A stretch of 64,000 nucleotides of DNA from Flavisphingomonas formosensis (GCF_009755815.1 NZ_WRPK01000016.1:17977-81976), one strand, 5' to 3'. Counted from the stretch's first letter, positions 44,860 to 53,926 are shown. Notes: generated by a model from the letters alone, not told the origin. Made by a program: numbers and translations.

Positions 44860-47800
44860 TCAGTTGGCCGGCTCACCCGGCACCGCGCACACGAAGAGAT
44901 ACGGACAGCGCGGACATCCAAAGTCGCTTCTGATTGGCTCGAACATGCCGGCCCGGATGTCGGCAACCGCCTCGTCGCAGTCGCCGACGCGCTTTCCGAA
45001 TTTCGCGGCGGTCTGATCGATGAGCGCGACGCCCCCGTCCTGGAGGTAGTGGTTCTCGACCCGGGCGCCCGCACCGAACATCTCGCGGACCGCCTTCAGC
45101 ATCAGTGTGGCCGACAGGCGATCCGGATCCGACTTGGACAAGCGGCCCGATCGGATCGTCTTGAGGACGGTCGTGGCGCCATCGGTCTCGATGCGGTCGA
45201 CGCGGATGACGATGGCCTCCCCGCCCACGCGCGTGGACATGTCTCCTCCTTTGAGGCGATCCCCCGTCGCCGATCGGTGGAGCCTGTCCAGCATGCCGAC
45301 GGTCAGCTTGCGGTAGGCTCCCCCGAATGGGTGCTCGTCGAGTCCGCTGGCGGACCAGGCATCATCGAAGATCGCTTGGGCTCGGACCTCGTCGTAGGTT
45401 TCGCCTTCGGGAAGCTCTCGGACGTAGGCGAGCACCTTCTGCAGGCAGCCATGCGCATCAAGATAGGCTCCGACCCGGCTTCGGCTCGTCAGGCCGAGCA
45501 CTCGGGAGTAGAAGAAGCGTCTCGGACAGCGCGCGTAGCTTTCGATGTCGGCGGCGCTCAGCCCGCTGGGCGCGCATGGTGACGCGATGGGCGGATAGGT
45601 CGCCACCGGCTTGACGCGCGGTACGCCGGAGAGGCAGTTCCCGACTACGACGGGGACGCGGTCGAGGAATTTCGACGGACTGGAGTTCCTGCCGTTTCTG
45701 GTCGCTGGTCTGTACAGCCGGAGATGCGACTTGGCGCGCGACATCCCGACGAAGAGGATGCACTCCTCCTCAGCCTCGTGTGCGTCCTGCTCCTCGCCGT
45801 CGATGAGTCCGACCGGCGGTGGGCAGGCCGGCGGACGGTTCGCAGCGGGAATGGCGCCAGCGTAGAGCCCCGGCATGTGCACGGCCTCGAATTCGAGCCC
45901 CTTGGAGGCGTGCACCGTCATCAGTCTTACTCCGTCGAGACCCTCGAGCTCAGCGGGAAGCTGGCGGAGATCGCGTTCGTCGGCGAGTAGGATCATGTGA
46001 CGCACCCGATCCAGCGCTCGGCGGATCGGGCCGCCCTTGCCGGAGTACGGCATCTGGCGGAGCGCATCGAGCAGCTGGCGTACTGCCACCCGCCGCATGG
46101 CATCCGAAGGCGACTGGCCGGAGAGCACGGTACGGAAGTAGTCGCTCTTGTCGAACAGGTAGCGTCCGAGAGCCAGCCAGGGCGTCGTCCCGCGCGTCAT
46201 GCCCTGGATGTGGTCGCCGAGCAGGCGGAGACCTTCACGCCCCTCCTGCGAGAGACCGTTCGTTCCCTCGAGCTTCTGCAGCAGGTCGAACACGCGTTGC
46301 TCGGTCGCCTTGGCGGTCTGGATGACCGCGAGCGCATCTTCGAGTGGCACGCCGTATTCGGGCAGACCCGCCGCACGGACCAGTCCCGGCCCGACGTCCT
46401 CCGCGACGATGGAGAGGACGCACAGCAGATCCTTGATCTCGGAACGCTCGAAGAGTGGGCCGAGATAAAGGACGGGGATGCCGCGGGCATCGAGTTCGTC
46501 GGCAATCTTGGCCAAGGCCCCGTTGCTTCGCGCCAGCACGGTCTGATCCGCCAAGGGGACGCCGCCGCTCTCCAGTTCTCGGATGGACCCTGCCAGCTGA
46601 TCCATCTCTCTGTCGCCATCCGGCGCTACGAAGATCGCGGGCGGCCGGCCGTTCGGCCCCCGGGCCGCGCTGAGCGCGGAGCTGCCGGCGTAGGCTCTGA
46701 CCTTCATCGTGCCGCCGAAGCTGGTGTAAAGGCGGACGATCTCGTCGCTCGAGCGGTAGTTCTCTTCAAGGCCGTCCCGTAATCCAGCCGGGTAGTCGGT
46801 CTCGAAGCGCGCGATGTTGGCCGCCGAGGCGCCGCGGAATCGATAGATGGACTGGCGCGCGTCGCCGACGACCCAGAGGTTTCGACCATCACCCACGATC
46901 TCCCGCACGAGCATGGCGCTAGCCCGGTTGACGTCTTGGTACTCGTCGATGTGGACGTGCGTGAACCTCGCCCTCATCGCGTCGCGGAAGTCATGGTCCT
47001 CACGCATGAGCAGCGTGGGCCGCATGATCAGATCGCCATAGTCGACCGCCCCGTCGGCAGTCAGGGTCTCTTGGTAATGCCTGTAGACGAGCGCCACCTC
47101 TCTCGCCTTCTCCGCGGCGAGAAGGTCGTCGTCGGTCTTCGCGGCGACGCGCATCGCTTCGGCGAGACGGCCGTATTCCTGCCAGGTGCAGAGCTCGTCC
47201 TTCGCCCTCGCGATTGCGCGCAGGATGTCCCGCAGCGCCAGCGCTGGCTCCATCAGGTTCAGGTAGTGCGCCACGTCGAGTGCCGGCAGAGCCTCCTCCA
47301 GCATCGCGACGCCCTCGCTGGGCCCCACGACGGGCGGATCCTCGGATACCCCGAACAGGGCGTGGTGCCGCCGGATCGTGTCGAGCCCGAAGGCGTGGAA
47401 CGTCCCGGTCCACACGTTGACGGCCTTGGGGCCGGCCGCCTTCTGTACCCGCTCGGCAAGCTCCAGCGCCGCCCTGTTCGAGAAGGTCAGCGCGAGGATG
47501 CCGCTCGCCGCCACGTTCTCGTCGAGCAGCGAGACGATCCTGGCCGTGAGGGTCTTGGTCTTGCCCGTCCCTGGCCCCGCTCGCAGGAGGAACGGTTCGC
47601 CTCGGTGGTTGACCGCCCTGGACTGTGACTCGTTGCACCCGGGGCCTGGGCCCTCGTTGTCGGTTGCTCCGACGGGAAGATCCGGCAACAGAAGGCCGTC
47701 CGCTAGCTGCTGGAGGACGGTCTCGTAGCGGAGGCGCAGACTGCGCGAGATGTGTGAGGCCGTGCCGCCGTCGACGAACATTCTTCTCGCGAGTGGCCTC

Positions 47801-48204
47801 GGAAGGAGAAGTTCCCGTGCGAAGGCGTTCGCTTGGGTCTCTCGCCTCTCCTTAATCCCGTAGGTCTCGATCCGCTGCGTCGGATCCCCGCCGTTCCTTT
47901 CCGCGCGGGGATGGTACCCCGGGGAGGGGCCGTCATGGATCTCGTAATGGCCGATCTCGTGGGCGAGGACCTCGGCGAAGTTCTCATCCGAGAGGTCGTT
48001 CCGAATGACGATGGTCTTGAATTCGCGATCGAGTTGACCGTGGCCTCCCTCGAGATCCGGATGATCCGGATTCCTCCGCGTCACCTTCAGGCTTCGGAAC
48101 GCGGCCACCATCTGCGCAGCGTACGTGCCGGTCGCGGTATCGGCTACGCCGACCGCCTCGCGGAGTTGGCGCGCCTGCGATCGGATGATGGCAAACTGGT
48201 CCAC
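44860..48204 (-). CDS. IrrE-type zincin / UvrD helicase / nuclease-like fusion
   Basis: This 1114-residue protein is read from the GTG at 48204, two bases after the preceding stop. Residues ~20-200 are an ImmA/IrrE-type metallopeptidase (HEIGH at 82-86, later ETQANAFARELLLP). The helicase core is UvrD/PcrA-like: Walker A LRAGPGTGKTKTL, Walker B HIDEYQDVN, GDARQSIYRFRGA, and YRSSDEIVRLY. The C-terminus resembles the PD-(D/E)xK AddB/RecB-like nuclease with Fe-S-type Cys (ARCPRRFFYSR and GCPRCPYLFVC). The nuclease active-site strand (VLKTIRSGR) lacks the usual Asp-x-Lys, so it may be inactive. A peptidase-helicase-nuclease next to a ubiquitin-like system is unusual. Confidence 0.85.
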   Translation of the reverse strand: MDQFAIIRSQARQLREAVGVADTATGTYAAQMVAAFRSLKVTRRNPDHPDLEGGHGQLDREFKTIVIRNDLSDENFAEVLAHEIGHYEIHDGPSPGYHPRAERNGGDPTQRIETYGIKERRETQANAFARELLLPRPLARRMFVDGGTASHISRSLRLRYETVLQQLADGLLLPDLPVGATDNEGPGPGCNESQSRAVNHRGEPFLLRAGPGTGKTKTLTARIVSLLDENVAASGILALTFSNRAALELAERVQKAAGPKAVNVWTGTFHAFGLDTIRRHHALFGVSEDPPVVGPSEGVAMLEEALPALDVAHYLNLMEPALALRDILRAIARAKDELCTWQEYGRLAEAMRVAAKTDDDLLAAEKAREVALVYRHYQETLTADGAVDYGDLIMRPTLLMREDHDFRDAMRARFTHVHIDEYQDVNRASAMLVREIVGDGRNLWVVGDARQSIYRFRGASAANIARFETDYPAGLRDGLEENYRSSDEIVRLYTSFGGTMKVRAYAGSSALSAARGPNGRPPAIFVAPDGDREMDQLAGSIRELESGGVPLADQTVLARSNGALAKIADELDARGIPVLYLGPLFERSEIKDLLCVLSIVAEDVGPGLVRAAGLPEYGVPLEDALAVIQTAKATEQRVFDLLQKLEGTNGLSQEGREGLRLLGDHIQGMTRGTTPWLALGRYLFDKSDYFRTVLSGQSPSDAMRRVAVRQLLDALRQMPYSGKGGPIRRALDRVRHMILLADERDLRQLPAELEGLDGVRLMTVHASKGLEFEAVHMPGLYAGAIPAANRPPACPPPVGLIDGEEQDAHEAEEECILFVGMSRAKSHLRLYRPATRNGRNSSPSKFLDRVPVVVGNCLSGVPRVKPVATYPPIASPCAPSGLSAADIESYARCPRRFFYSRVLGLTSRSRVGAYLDAHGCLQKVLAYVRELPEGETYDEVRAQAIFDDAWSASGLDEHPFGGAYRKLTVGMLDRLHRSATGDRLKGGDMSTRVGGEAIVIRVDRIETDGATTVLKTIRSGRLSKSDPDRLSATLMLKAVREMFGAGARVENHYLQDGGVALIDQTAAKFGKRVGDCDEAVADIRAGMFEPIRSDFGCPRCPYLFVCAVPGEPAN

Positions 48205-48205
48205 C

Positions 48206-48808
48206 TTAGGGCTGTAGCGAGTTGAGCCAGAACCACTTGTCGTCATCGCCCAGTTCGGAATCCCGCACGACGTCGACGAAGCGCATCTTGCCGGCGACCC
48301 GCCGTCCACCCGGCGCGAAGAAATCGGCATAGGCAGCCCTATCGACCGTCGTGAGCGACGACCAGACCGCCTGCTGCGGGACCTCCAGCTCCGCACCGAA
48401 CCATCCGATGAGCTTCGCCGGAATCGACATTTCATCGACCTTGCCTCGGACGATCTGCCGCAGGATGTCGATGTCGATCCTGCACTTGGTAGCGACCTCC
48501 CCCAGTCGGTCTGCGGAAAGACCTTCGAACGGCTTCGCGTCTGTCGATGCCGCTGCAGCCCAGAAGCGTTCGAGCACTAGGTGATGCTCTCTCGCTGTAC
48601 GGGTGACTTCGAGGTTATCGTCCGACAGATCGCTCCCATCGGATGCGAACCACTCGGCGGCGAACGCGAGAATGTCATCGCGCGCGTCGGGATGCGCGTC
48701 TGCGATCTCGCGCACGCGTGCACCACTGGCTCCGCCTTCGAGCTCATCGTGAACGCCGGCCAGGATTTCATCTAGGTCGAAAGTGGTGGGAGGATTGTTG
48801 CTCATCAT
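48206..48808 (-). CDS. Small protein coupled to the zincin-helicase gene
   Basis: This 200-residue acidic protein starts with an ATG overlapping the stop of the sigma-like gene (ATGA). The central region (GLSADRLGEVATKCRIDIDILRQIVRGK) has the spacing of an HTH of the Cro/C1 type, and IrrE-type peptidases commonly have an HTH partner protein that they cleave. The N-terminal ~70 residues are acidic and helical (LDEILAGVHDELEGG, AHPDARDDILAFAAE). I read it as a possible substrate/regulator partner of the zincin. The link is inferred from position. Confidence 0.65.
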   Translation of the reverse strand: MMSNNPPTTFDLDEILAGVHDELEGGASGARVREIADAHPDARDDILAFAAEWFASDGSDLSDDNLEVTRTAREHHLVLERFWAAAASTDAKPFEGLSADRLGEVATKCRIDIDILRQIVRGKVDEMSIPAKLIGWFGAELEVPQQAVWSSLTTVDRAAYADFFAPGGRRVAGKMRFVDVVRDSELGDDDKWFWLNSLQP

Positions 48809-49581
48809 TTCACGCTTTCCCGCACGCTGCTCCGCGCGCGCTTTGATTCTCCGCGAGCCTTCGCCCGCACGCTTTCCATCAAGTAGCGGACGTTGCGGGA
48901 GGAGCAGCCGATCAGGTGTGCGGCCTCCTTTTCTGTCATGCCCATCTGTTCGACGTAGACGACCGCGAGCTTCTCATTGTGGTTCAACTTGTCCTGGATC
49001 TCCAGGAGTTCCGCCCGGACCTCTGCCAGCGGTCGCTCCGATCCGGCGTGATGCCTGCCGAGGGAATCTGCGGCCTCCTCGCCCGTCATTTCACTCTCGG
49101 AACCTACGAGGGATTCCTGCGCAACCTCAAATACGGTCTGCCGGCGGACCTTGCTTATCGCCGTGAGGAACAGGCGTTCCGCACCTATCCTGAAGCCGAA
49201 CTCGAAGATGTCCATGCGATCGTCGTGGAACCATTCGGCGACCTTGGTGGCAACCTCCGCCTGCACCATCTCCCGCTGCGTCTCGGTCATCCACGACATA
49301 AGCCGATCGCCGGAGCGCTCCAGACGGGAGTAGAACGCGACGACCAGCCCGTCATAGGCTGGGTTGCTCCTGTTCGGCCGGAAGTTGCGCATCAGATAAA
49401 CGAGCGTCTGCGGGCGCAGCCGTCCCGAGCTCGCAAGTGCGAAGGCGTCGTGGAGGGGAAGCGCAAGAGTCGCTTCGATCTCCTCCGTCACGGCCTTCGG
49501 GCGGACGTACGGAGCGCACGTCTTGCGATCGATACGCGTGAGCGGCACGATGGCGCTCTTGGAGTTCGGCTCGGTCATCAT
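48805..49581 (-). CDS. Sigma-70 region-4-like regulator at operon head
   Basis: This protein of about 258 residues is read from the ATG at 49581; a TTG at 49599 would add six. The C-terminal ~55 residues are an HTH like sigma region 4 (AVVYVEQMGMTEKEAAHLI, SSRNVRYLMESVRAKA). The middle has LLEIQDKLNHNEKL, and the N-terminal half (PRPKAVTEEIEATLALPLHDAFALASSGRLRPQTL) is not a clear sigma region 2, though TETQREMVQAEVATKVAEWF may be a remnant. It heads the operon that ends in the Ubl-E1 genes and may act as a dedicated sigma or sigma-like activator. Confidence 0.72.
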   Translation of the reverse strand: MMTEPNSKSAIVPLTRIDRKTCAPYVRPKAVTEEIEATLALPLHDAFALASSGRLRPQTLVYLMRNFRPNRSNPAYDGLVVAFYSRLERSGDRLMSWMTETQREMVQAEVATKVAEWFHDDRMDIFEFGFRIGAERLFLTAISKVRRQTVFEVAQESLVGSESEMTGEEAADSLGRHHAGSERPLAEVRAELLEIQDKLNHNEKLAVVYVEQMGMTEKEAAHLIGCSSRNVRYLMESVRAKARGESKRARSSVRESVK

Positions 49582-49798
49582 CGGCTCACTGATCGGCAAG
49601 CGGGGTGGAAAGCGGAAACAGAGCCGAGAAAAAAATCGTTACGGCGGGCGACATCTTAGCCGCTCGGCACATGTAAGGAAATCCAAGACGTTCTGTTCGT
49701 CGGTCAGCCGACTTAAGCGCTGGCCGCCGCTCAGGCAGCAAGCCTGACCGTGGGTACTGTTCTCTCGCGACGAAGCTACCGTGTGCTAGTCCGGTTTA

Positions 49799-50788
49799 AT
49801 GCCGACCGACCCGATCTCCGCGCTGCATCCCGAACAGCGGCAATTTCTGGAGCATTTCGCCGAGCGAAACGACGCACGTAGCCTGCTGGTTGCTGCGCCC
49901 GGCCTCGGCAAGTCGACCGTTGCCCTGTTCGCGGCGCGCAGGCTCTATGACGACGGTCAGGTCGATCGCGTCTTAATGACGTCCGCCACTCGGGCATCCA
50001 GCGAGCAGTGGAGCGAATATTTCGCGCTGGCGACTTCCGCCAAGGTTCCCGAACCTGTGCCAGCCCATGCCGCCAAAGCTATCACCTACGCGCGGTTTAG
50101 CCACAATCCCGAAGCGGTTTGGCGCGAAGCACCGCCGGGAACACGATGGCTGGTGATCTTCGAAGACGTCGATTGGCAGGGTATCGATGTCGAACCGTTG
50201 GCAGCCGATGTGTTGCTGCGTTTTCCGGGTTCTCGCGTGCTGTTCATCGCATCACAGCCGCCTCCGCTTGCGGTAGACGTAAAGTTCGCCTTCGGGATGG
50301 AATTTTTCACAGCCGAAGTCCTTGCAACGCCCGAGACACGGTCGAACCTCCGCACGCTATCGCCAAGCATCGGCCTAATCGAGCGTGTCCAGCAGCGGCT
50401 CGTCGGCCTAGACGAACTGTCTTGGCGCGAGCTTGAGGTGCTGATAGCGCGCATGCTAGAGACTGATGGATACAACGTCGAGTTGACGCGCGGATCCAAA
50501 GATGGCGGCGTGGACGTAATCGCGGTTAAAGATCTCGGCATTGCCGGCATGTTCAAGGCGATTTGGCAGGCTAAGCGAAACCGCGTGGATCGCAAGATCG
50601 GTCTTTCTCTAGTGCGCGAACTAGCCGATACGCGCCTGGAGCACGAAGCGACCAAGGCATTCATCGTGACGACTTCCTACCTGACTCGGGGGGCGCTCGA
50701 TCGGGTTGAGCGCGATCGCCACGTTCTCGGCAAGGTCGACCGGGATGATCTCGATGTATGGATCGATCGGACGCTGCGCGGAAACTGA
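49799..50788 (+). CDS. P-loop NTPase / Mrr-type restriction nuclease fusion
   Basis: This 329-residue protein starts at the ATG at 49799. Residues ~10-170 are a P-loop domain (LLVAAPGLGKSTVALFAARRL; FEDVDW in Walker B position) like the N-terminal lobe of helicases. Residues ~200-310 are a Mrr-type restriction endonuclease domain: ELEVLIARMLETDGYNVELTRGSKDGGVDVIAV, with the catalytic D-x(n)-Q-x-K pattern (GGVDVI, then IWQAKRN). It is divergent from the ubiquitin-like/helicase operon, with about 200 bp between the starts. A role in cleaving foreign DNA is likely. I see no methylase. Confidence 0.87.
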   Translation: MPTDPISALHPEQRQFLEHFAERNDARSLLVAAPGLGKSTVALFAARRLYDDGQVDRVLMTSATRASSEQWSEYFALATSAKVPEPVPAHAAKAITYARFSHNPEAVWREAPPGTRWLVIFEDVDWQGIDVEPLAADVLLRFPGSRVLFIASQPPPLAVDVKFAFGMEFFTAEVLATPETRSNLRTLSPSIGLIERVQQRLVGLDELSWRELEVLIARMLETDGYNVELTRGSKDGGVDVIAVKDLGIAGMFKAIWQAKRNRVDRKIGLSLVRELADTRLEHEATKAFIVTTSYLTRGALDRVERDRHVLGKVDRDDLDVWIDRTLRGN

Positions 50789-51399
50789 CTTCTTCGATTC
50801 CACGCGGGATCCCTATGGCAGTTTCCGTCAGGACAAGACGTTCACAAAGACTGATGTGAGCGACCGGCTCTGGTCGATCGCGGACATCACCTTGAGCTGG
50901 TGCAGGCTCACATGCCCGGCATGGTTGGCCCGATACGCGGGACCGGCTGCGCGGAAGATGTCGGTTCGCGCTCGCATCGAACGCATCGCCATATCGTCGA
51001 GCATCCGCTGGCGCAGCGGGGTAACGGGTCGCTCTGTCGGTAGAGTCACCATGGGGGAGTTCCTCTCGTTGAAGGAACTCCATCGCCTGCCGTCGCCGCC
51101 ACCGCGCCAAACTCACCGCTGGCGCGCTACATCATCGTCGCGCACCCCTGCCGCGCGAGCGGCTTCGTGCTGTGAGCAATCTGAACCATTCCAACCGGAG
51201 GAATTTTAGCCGAAACCGTCGAGCAATCGCCCGACGACAAGATGGAAACCGGGGAGGCCGCTCGTCAATAGCGGCGACGGATGGTGGGGCGTGCCTTGCT
51301 TCCCGTTCGGGCACGTCCTGCTGCAGCTTGTGACCAATCCCGGCCGATAACGAAAAGCCGTCTTTCACGGAAAAGCTTCTGGTCCCGATTCGATCCCGC
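50789..51399. other. Gene-poor stretch after the Mrr-fusion gene
   Basis: Apart from the IS91-type remnant, I see no gene here. A perfect inverted repeat GGAGTTCC/GGAACTCC (51057-51064 and 51074-51081) forms an 8-bp hairpin with a 9-nt loop just outside the remnant. The rest is without a protein-like frame on either strand. Confidence 0.6.
50828..51052 (-). pseudogene. Remnant of IS91-type integrase/transposase genes
   Basis: A 74-codon minus-strand frame joins pieces of two IS91-family genes. The first ~26 residues (TERPVTPLRQRMLDDMAMRS) match the start of the small integrase-like protein of IS91 elements. The rest (DIFRAAGPAYRANHAGHVSLH, then QLKVMSAIDQSR) matches the start of the IS91 transposase, before its zinc-finger Cys region. 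Everything between and after is gone, so an internal deletion fused them. The assignment is by memory of these conserved starts. Confidence 0.65.
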
Positions 51400-51828
51400 T
51401 CACAGGTTGCGGGATACGCGATAGACGGCCCGGCGAAAATGGCGGCGTACCGCGCGTTTGGAGATCCGCAGCCGCACGGAAGTCTCGTCAAAACTCAAGC
51501 CGTGTACGCGATGGAGAATGAACACCGCCAATGTTCGTCGAGGTAGCCGTTCGAGACACCTCCGATACCGCTCGAGGTCCACATGATCGTCCGCTCCAAC
51601 CTCGCCATCAGGAGTCCGTGATCCGGCCGCGATTTTTAGACCGCATGCCGGCGCTTGATGTATGCCCTCGCGGCGATCATCCCCGCATGAACGGCCATGC
51701 TCGATCACGGGTCGATCCGTCACGTCGAGGCGACTCGCCAGCCAGCGGCTGCCTCGCGCAAGCCGTAGCATGTGCTCAAGCACGGAAATCGCGTGCGCCA
51801 GGAGCGCACGCAGAGGAGCATCTGCCAT
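51400..51828 (-). CDS. Sigma-70 region-4 domain protein lacking region 2
   Basis: This 142-residue protein is read from the ATG at 51828, the first Met of a protein-like segment (MADAPLRALLAHAISVLEHML). The C-terminal ~55 residues are an ECF sigma region 4 (LERLPRRTLAVFILHRVHGLSFDETSVRL, SKRAVRRHFRRAVYRV) that resembles the FecI-type sigma at 52326 (TLEIFILHRIEGLTYKQIGERL). Region 2, needed for core binding and -10 recognition, is missing, so it is either a truncated sigma gene or a dominant-negative regulator. It is divergent from the lasso-locus sigma factor. Confidence 0.62.
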   Translation of the reverse strand: MADAPLRALLAHAISVLEHMLRLARGSRWLASRLDVTDRPVIEHGRSCGDDRREGIHQAPACGLKIAAGSRTPDGEVGADDHVDLERYRRCLERLPRRTLAVFILHRVHGLSFDETSVRLRISKRAVRRHFRRAVYRVSRNL

Positions 51829-52325
51829 CTCAGAATCTCTTGCAAATATGTAAGATCGGACAGGCCCGTCGGTGCCGCCCTGCGTAAGCTCGGGCACCCC
51901 ACCAAGCCCACCGAGCACCCTCCCACTCTCCTCCTCCACCGTCGGATGCCGCGAATTCTCGGCCGGCTCCGAGCGGCCCTGCCCCCGCAAATCGTCTCGG
52001 TCCTCGGGGATGGACGGTGTGATAAACACTTGCGTCCAAGCCCAGATCGGGCAAATTGGCCCTGCTCCCGCAATAATCGGGAGTGGGGCATGGAAACCTC
52101 AACAGATGGACTCGGTCACAGTTTCTGGGCCGGGTGGCATGCGCGCATGTCCAGCCGGTTCGCCGGTAAAGGCGCATGCGCCTGTCATCTGTCAGGTTTC
52201 CAACATCCGGCTTTGGCCGTCGCCCCAAGTGGACATAGGGCGCGACGAAATGAGCCGGCACAAAGCAAATCTTCGACAGTCAAAGCGAGGCGTCTGTCTC
52301 CTCCACCTTGTCGGTGGGCAGTAAG

Positions 52326-52874
52326 ATGCCGCAAGGGCTTCCGATCCCTGCCGGCGATGCTGACGATGTCGCCCCTCGCCGAGCGGACGTCTCGACCCTA
52401 TACCAGGCAGAATTCGACAAGCTCAGGCGCTTCCTGACGCGGCGGGTCCGCGACGCCGAGGAAGCCGCCGATCTCGCGCAGGACGTCTTCCTGCGCTTCG
52501 TGCGGATCGCGCCCACCACGCCGATCCAGACCCCGGAGGCCTATCTGCGCCGCATCGCCGACAATATCCTGCGCGACCGCGCCGAGCGCGCCTCCACCAG
52601 GCTCGGCCAGCTCTCGGTTCCGGTCGAGGAGGGCTATGACCGCAGCACAGACATCGACCAGCATCGCGATCTCGAGGCGCGCGAAGAGCTCGAACGCTAT
52701 CGCGCGCTGCTGTCCAGGATGAAGCCCAAGACATTGGAGATATTCATCCTTCATCGCATCGAGGGGCTCACCTATAAGCAGATCGGTGAACGGCTTCGAA
52801 TGAGCGAAGGGGGCGTCAAGCGCCACATGATCAAGGCGATCGCCTATGTTGCGCGCGCGCGGAGCCGCGAGTGA
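52326..52874 (+). CDS. FecI-type ECF sigma factor of the lasso locus
   Basis: This 182-residue sigma factor is read from the ATG at 52326; a TTG at 52308 is open. Region 2 is complete (FDKLRRFLTRRVRDAEEAADLAQDVFLRFVRI) and region 4 follows (LSRMKPKTLEIFILHRIEGLTYKQIGERLRMS). It is the first gene of a FecI-FecR-receptor-isopeptidase operon, where an outer-membrane receptor signals through FecR to release the sigma factor. Its stop overlaps the FecR start (TGATG). Confidence 0.9.
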   Translation: MPQGLPIPAGDADDVAPRRADVSTLYQAEFDKLRRFLTRRVRDAEEAADLAQDVFLRFVRIAPTTPIQTPEAYLRRIADNILRDRAERASTRLGQLSVPVEEGYDRSTDIDQHRDLEAREELERYRALLSRMKPKTLEIFILHRIEGLTYKQIGERLRMSEGGVKRHMIKAIAYVARARSRE

Positions 52875-53926
52875 TGACCTGGACCGGTTTCGGATGGCTG
52901 ACTAGCAAGGCGCGGAACGAGCGCCAGGCGATCCATTGGCTCGCGGAAATGTCGAACGATCCGGAGGCAGCGGGCCCGGGCCTGGCGCAATGGCTCGCGG
53001 GCGATCCACGCCGGCGGCCTGTCTATGAGCGGCTGTCGCGCGAGCTCGACGCCATGTCGGCGGCCGGAGCGACACTGACGCGACCAGAGCGCCGGCAAAG
53101 GGCCGCGCCTGCCCCCCGCTCGTTGCCAAGAGCGACGTTGATATTCGCGGTATGCCTGGTGCTCGCGCTGGGCGCGATGCTCGCCTTGCGCGAGGCGGAG
53201 TTCGGCCATCAACGGACACCCCCTTCCCTCTCCGCCTCATCGGGAGAGGAGCAGCGGTTCGGCACCGCTATCGGCGAAGTGCGGCGCATCCGCCTTGCCG
53301 ACGGTTCGACTGTCCTTCTCGATGGCGACAGCGTGCTCACCGTCTCCTTTCAACCGTCGAAGCGGGTGCTGACCCTGCTGAATGGTCGCGCGCGGTTCGA
53401 CGTCGCGCACGATCCTTCGCGCCCATTCGTCGTGGCGGCGGCCGGCGGCACCGTGACAGCCGTTGGCACGATGTTCGACGTCTGGGTGCGGCCGGACCGG
53501 CAGGTGAAGGTCGTCCTGCTACGCGGCGCGGTCGACGTCCTCATGCCGGGCCAGATTGCCAAGAAGACCGGACGGCCGCTGAGACTGGCACCCGATCAGC
53601 GTGTCCTCTACAGCAGCGGCGCCCTGGATGCTCACGCGCGCCCCATTCCGGTCGCGGCCACGGCGGCGGAAAGCAATTGGATGAACGAGACGATCGACTT
53701 CGACTATGTGCCGCTCAGAGACGTGCTGCTCGAGGCGAACCGGCACTCCTCCTATCAGATCGCACTCGCCGATCCGGCGCTGGGCGACATCGAGGTGTTC
53801 GGCACGTTCCGGCTCAAGGACACCGTCAGGCTCGCCGAGAAGCTCGCACAATCGCTCGAGCTCGATCTGGCCGCCGACGGCAAACGGCTCGTGCTGTCCG
53901 CCAGGACGTCCCACCGGCAAAAATAG
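52874..53926 (+). CDS. FecR-type anti-sigma/signal-transducing protein
   Basis: This is a 350-residue single-pass inner-membrane protein. A cytoplasmic N-terminal domain (NERQAIHWLAEMSNDPEAAG, LAQWLAGDPRRRPVYERL; DUF4880-like) binds the sigma factor. The membrane helix is ATLIFAVCLVLALGAMLAL at about 90-108. The periplasmic FecR domain has RRIRLADGSTVLLDGDS, RARFDVAHDPSRPFVV and GTMFDVWV, and ends in a region that contacts the receptor's STN domain. Gene order FecI-FecR-receptor is the standard cell-surface signalling unit. Confidence 0.92.
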   Translation: MTWTGFGWLTSKARNERQAIHWLAEMSNDPEAAGPGLAQWLAGDPRRRPVYERLSRELDAMSAAGATLTRPERRQRAAPAPRSLPRATLIFAVCLVLALGAMLALREAEFGHQRTPPSLSASSGEEQRFGTAIGEVRRIRLADGSTVLLDGDSVLTVSFQPSKRVLTLLNGRARFDVAHDPSRPFVVAAAGGTVTAVGTMFDVWVRPDRQVKVVLLRGAVDVLMPGQIAKKTGRPLRLAPDQRVLYSSGALDAHARPIPVAATAAESNWMNETIDFDYVPLRDVLLEANRHSSYQIALADPALGDIEVFGTFRLKDTVRLAEKLAQSLELDLAADGKRLVLSARTSHRQK

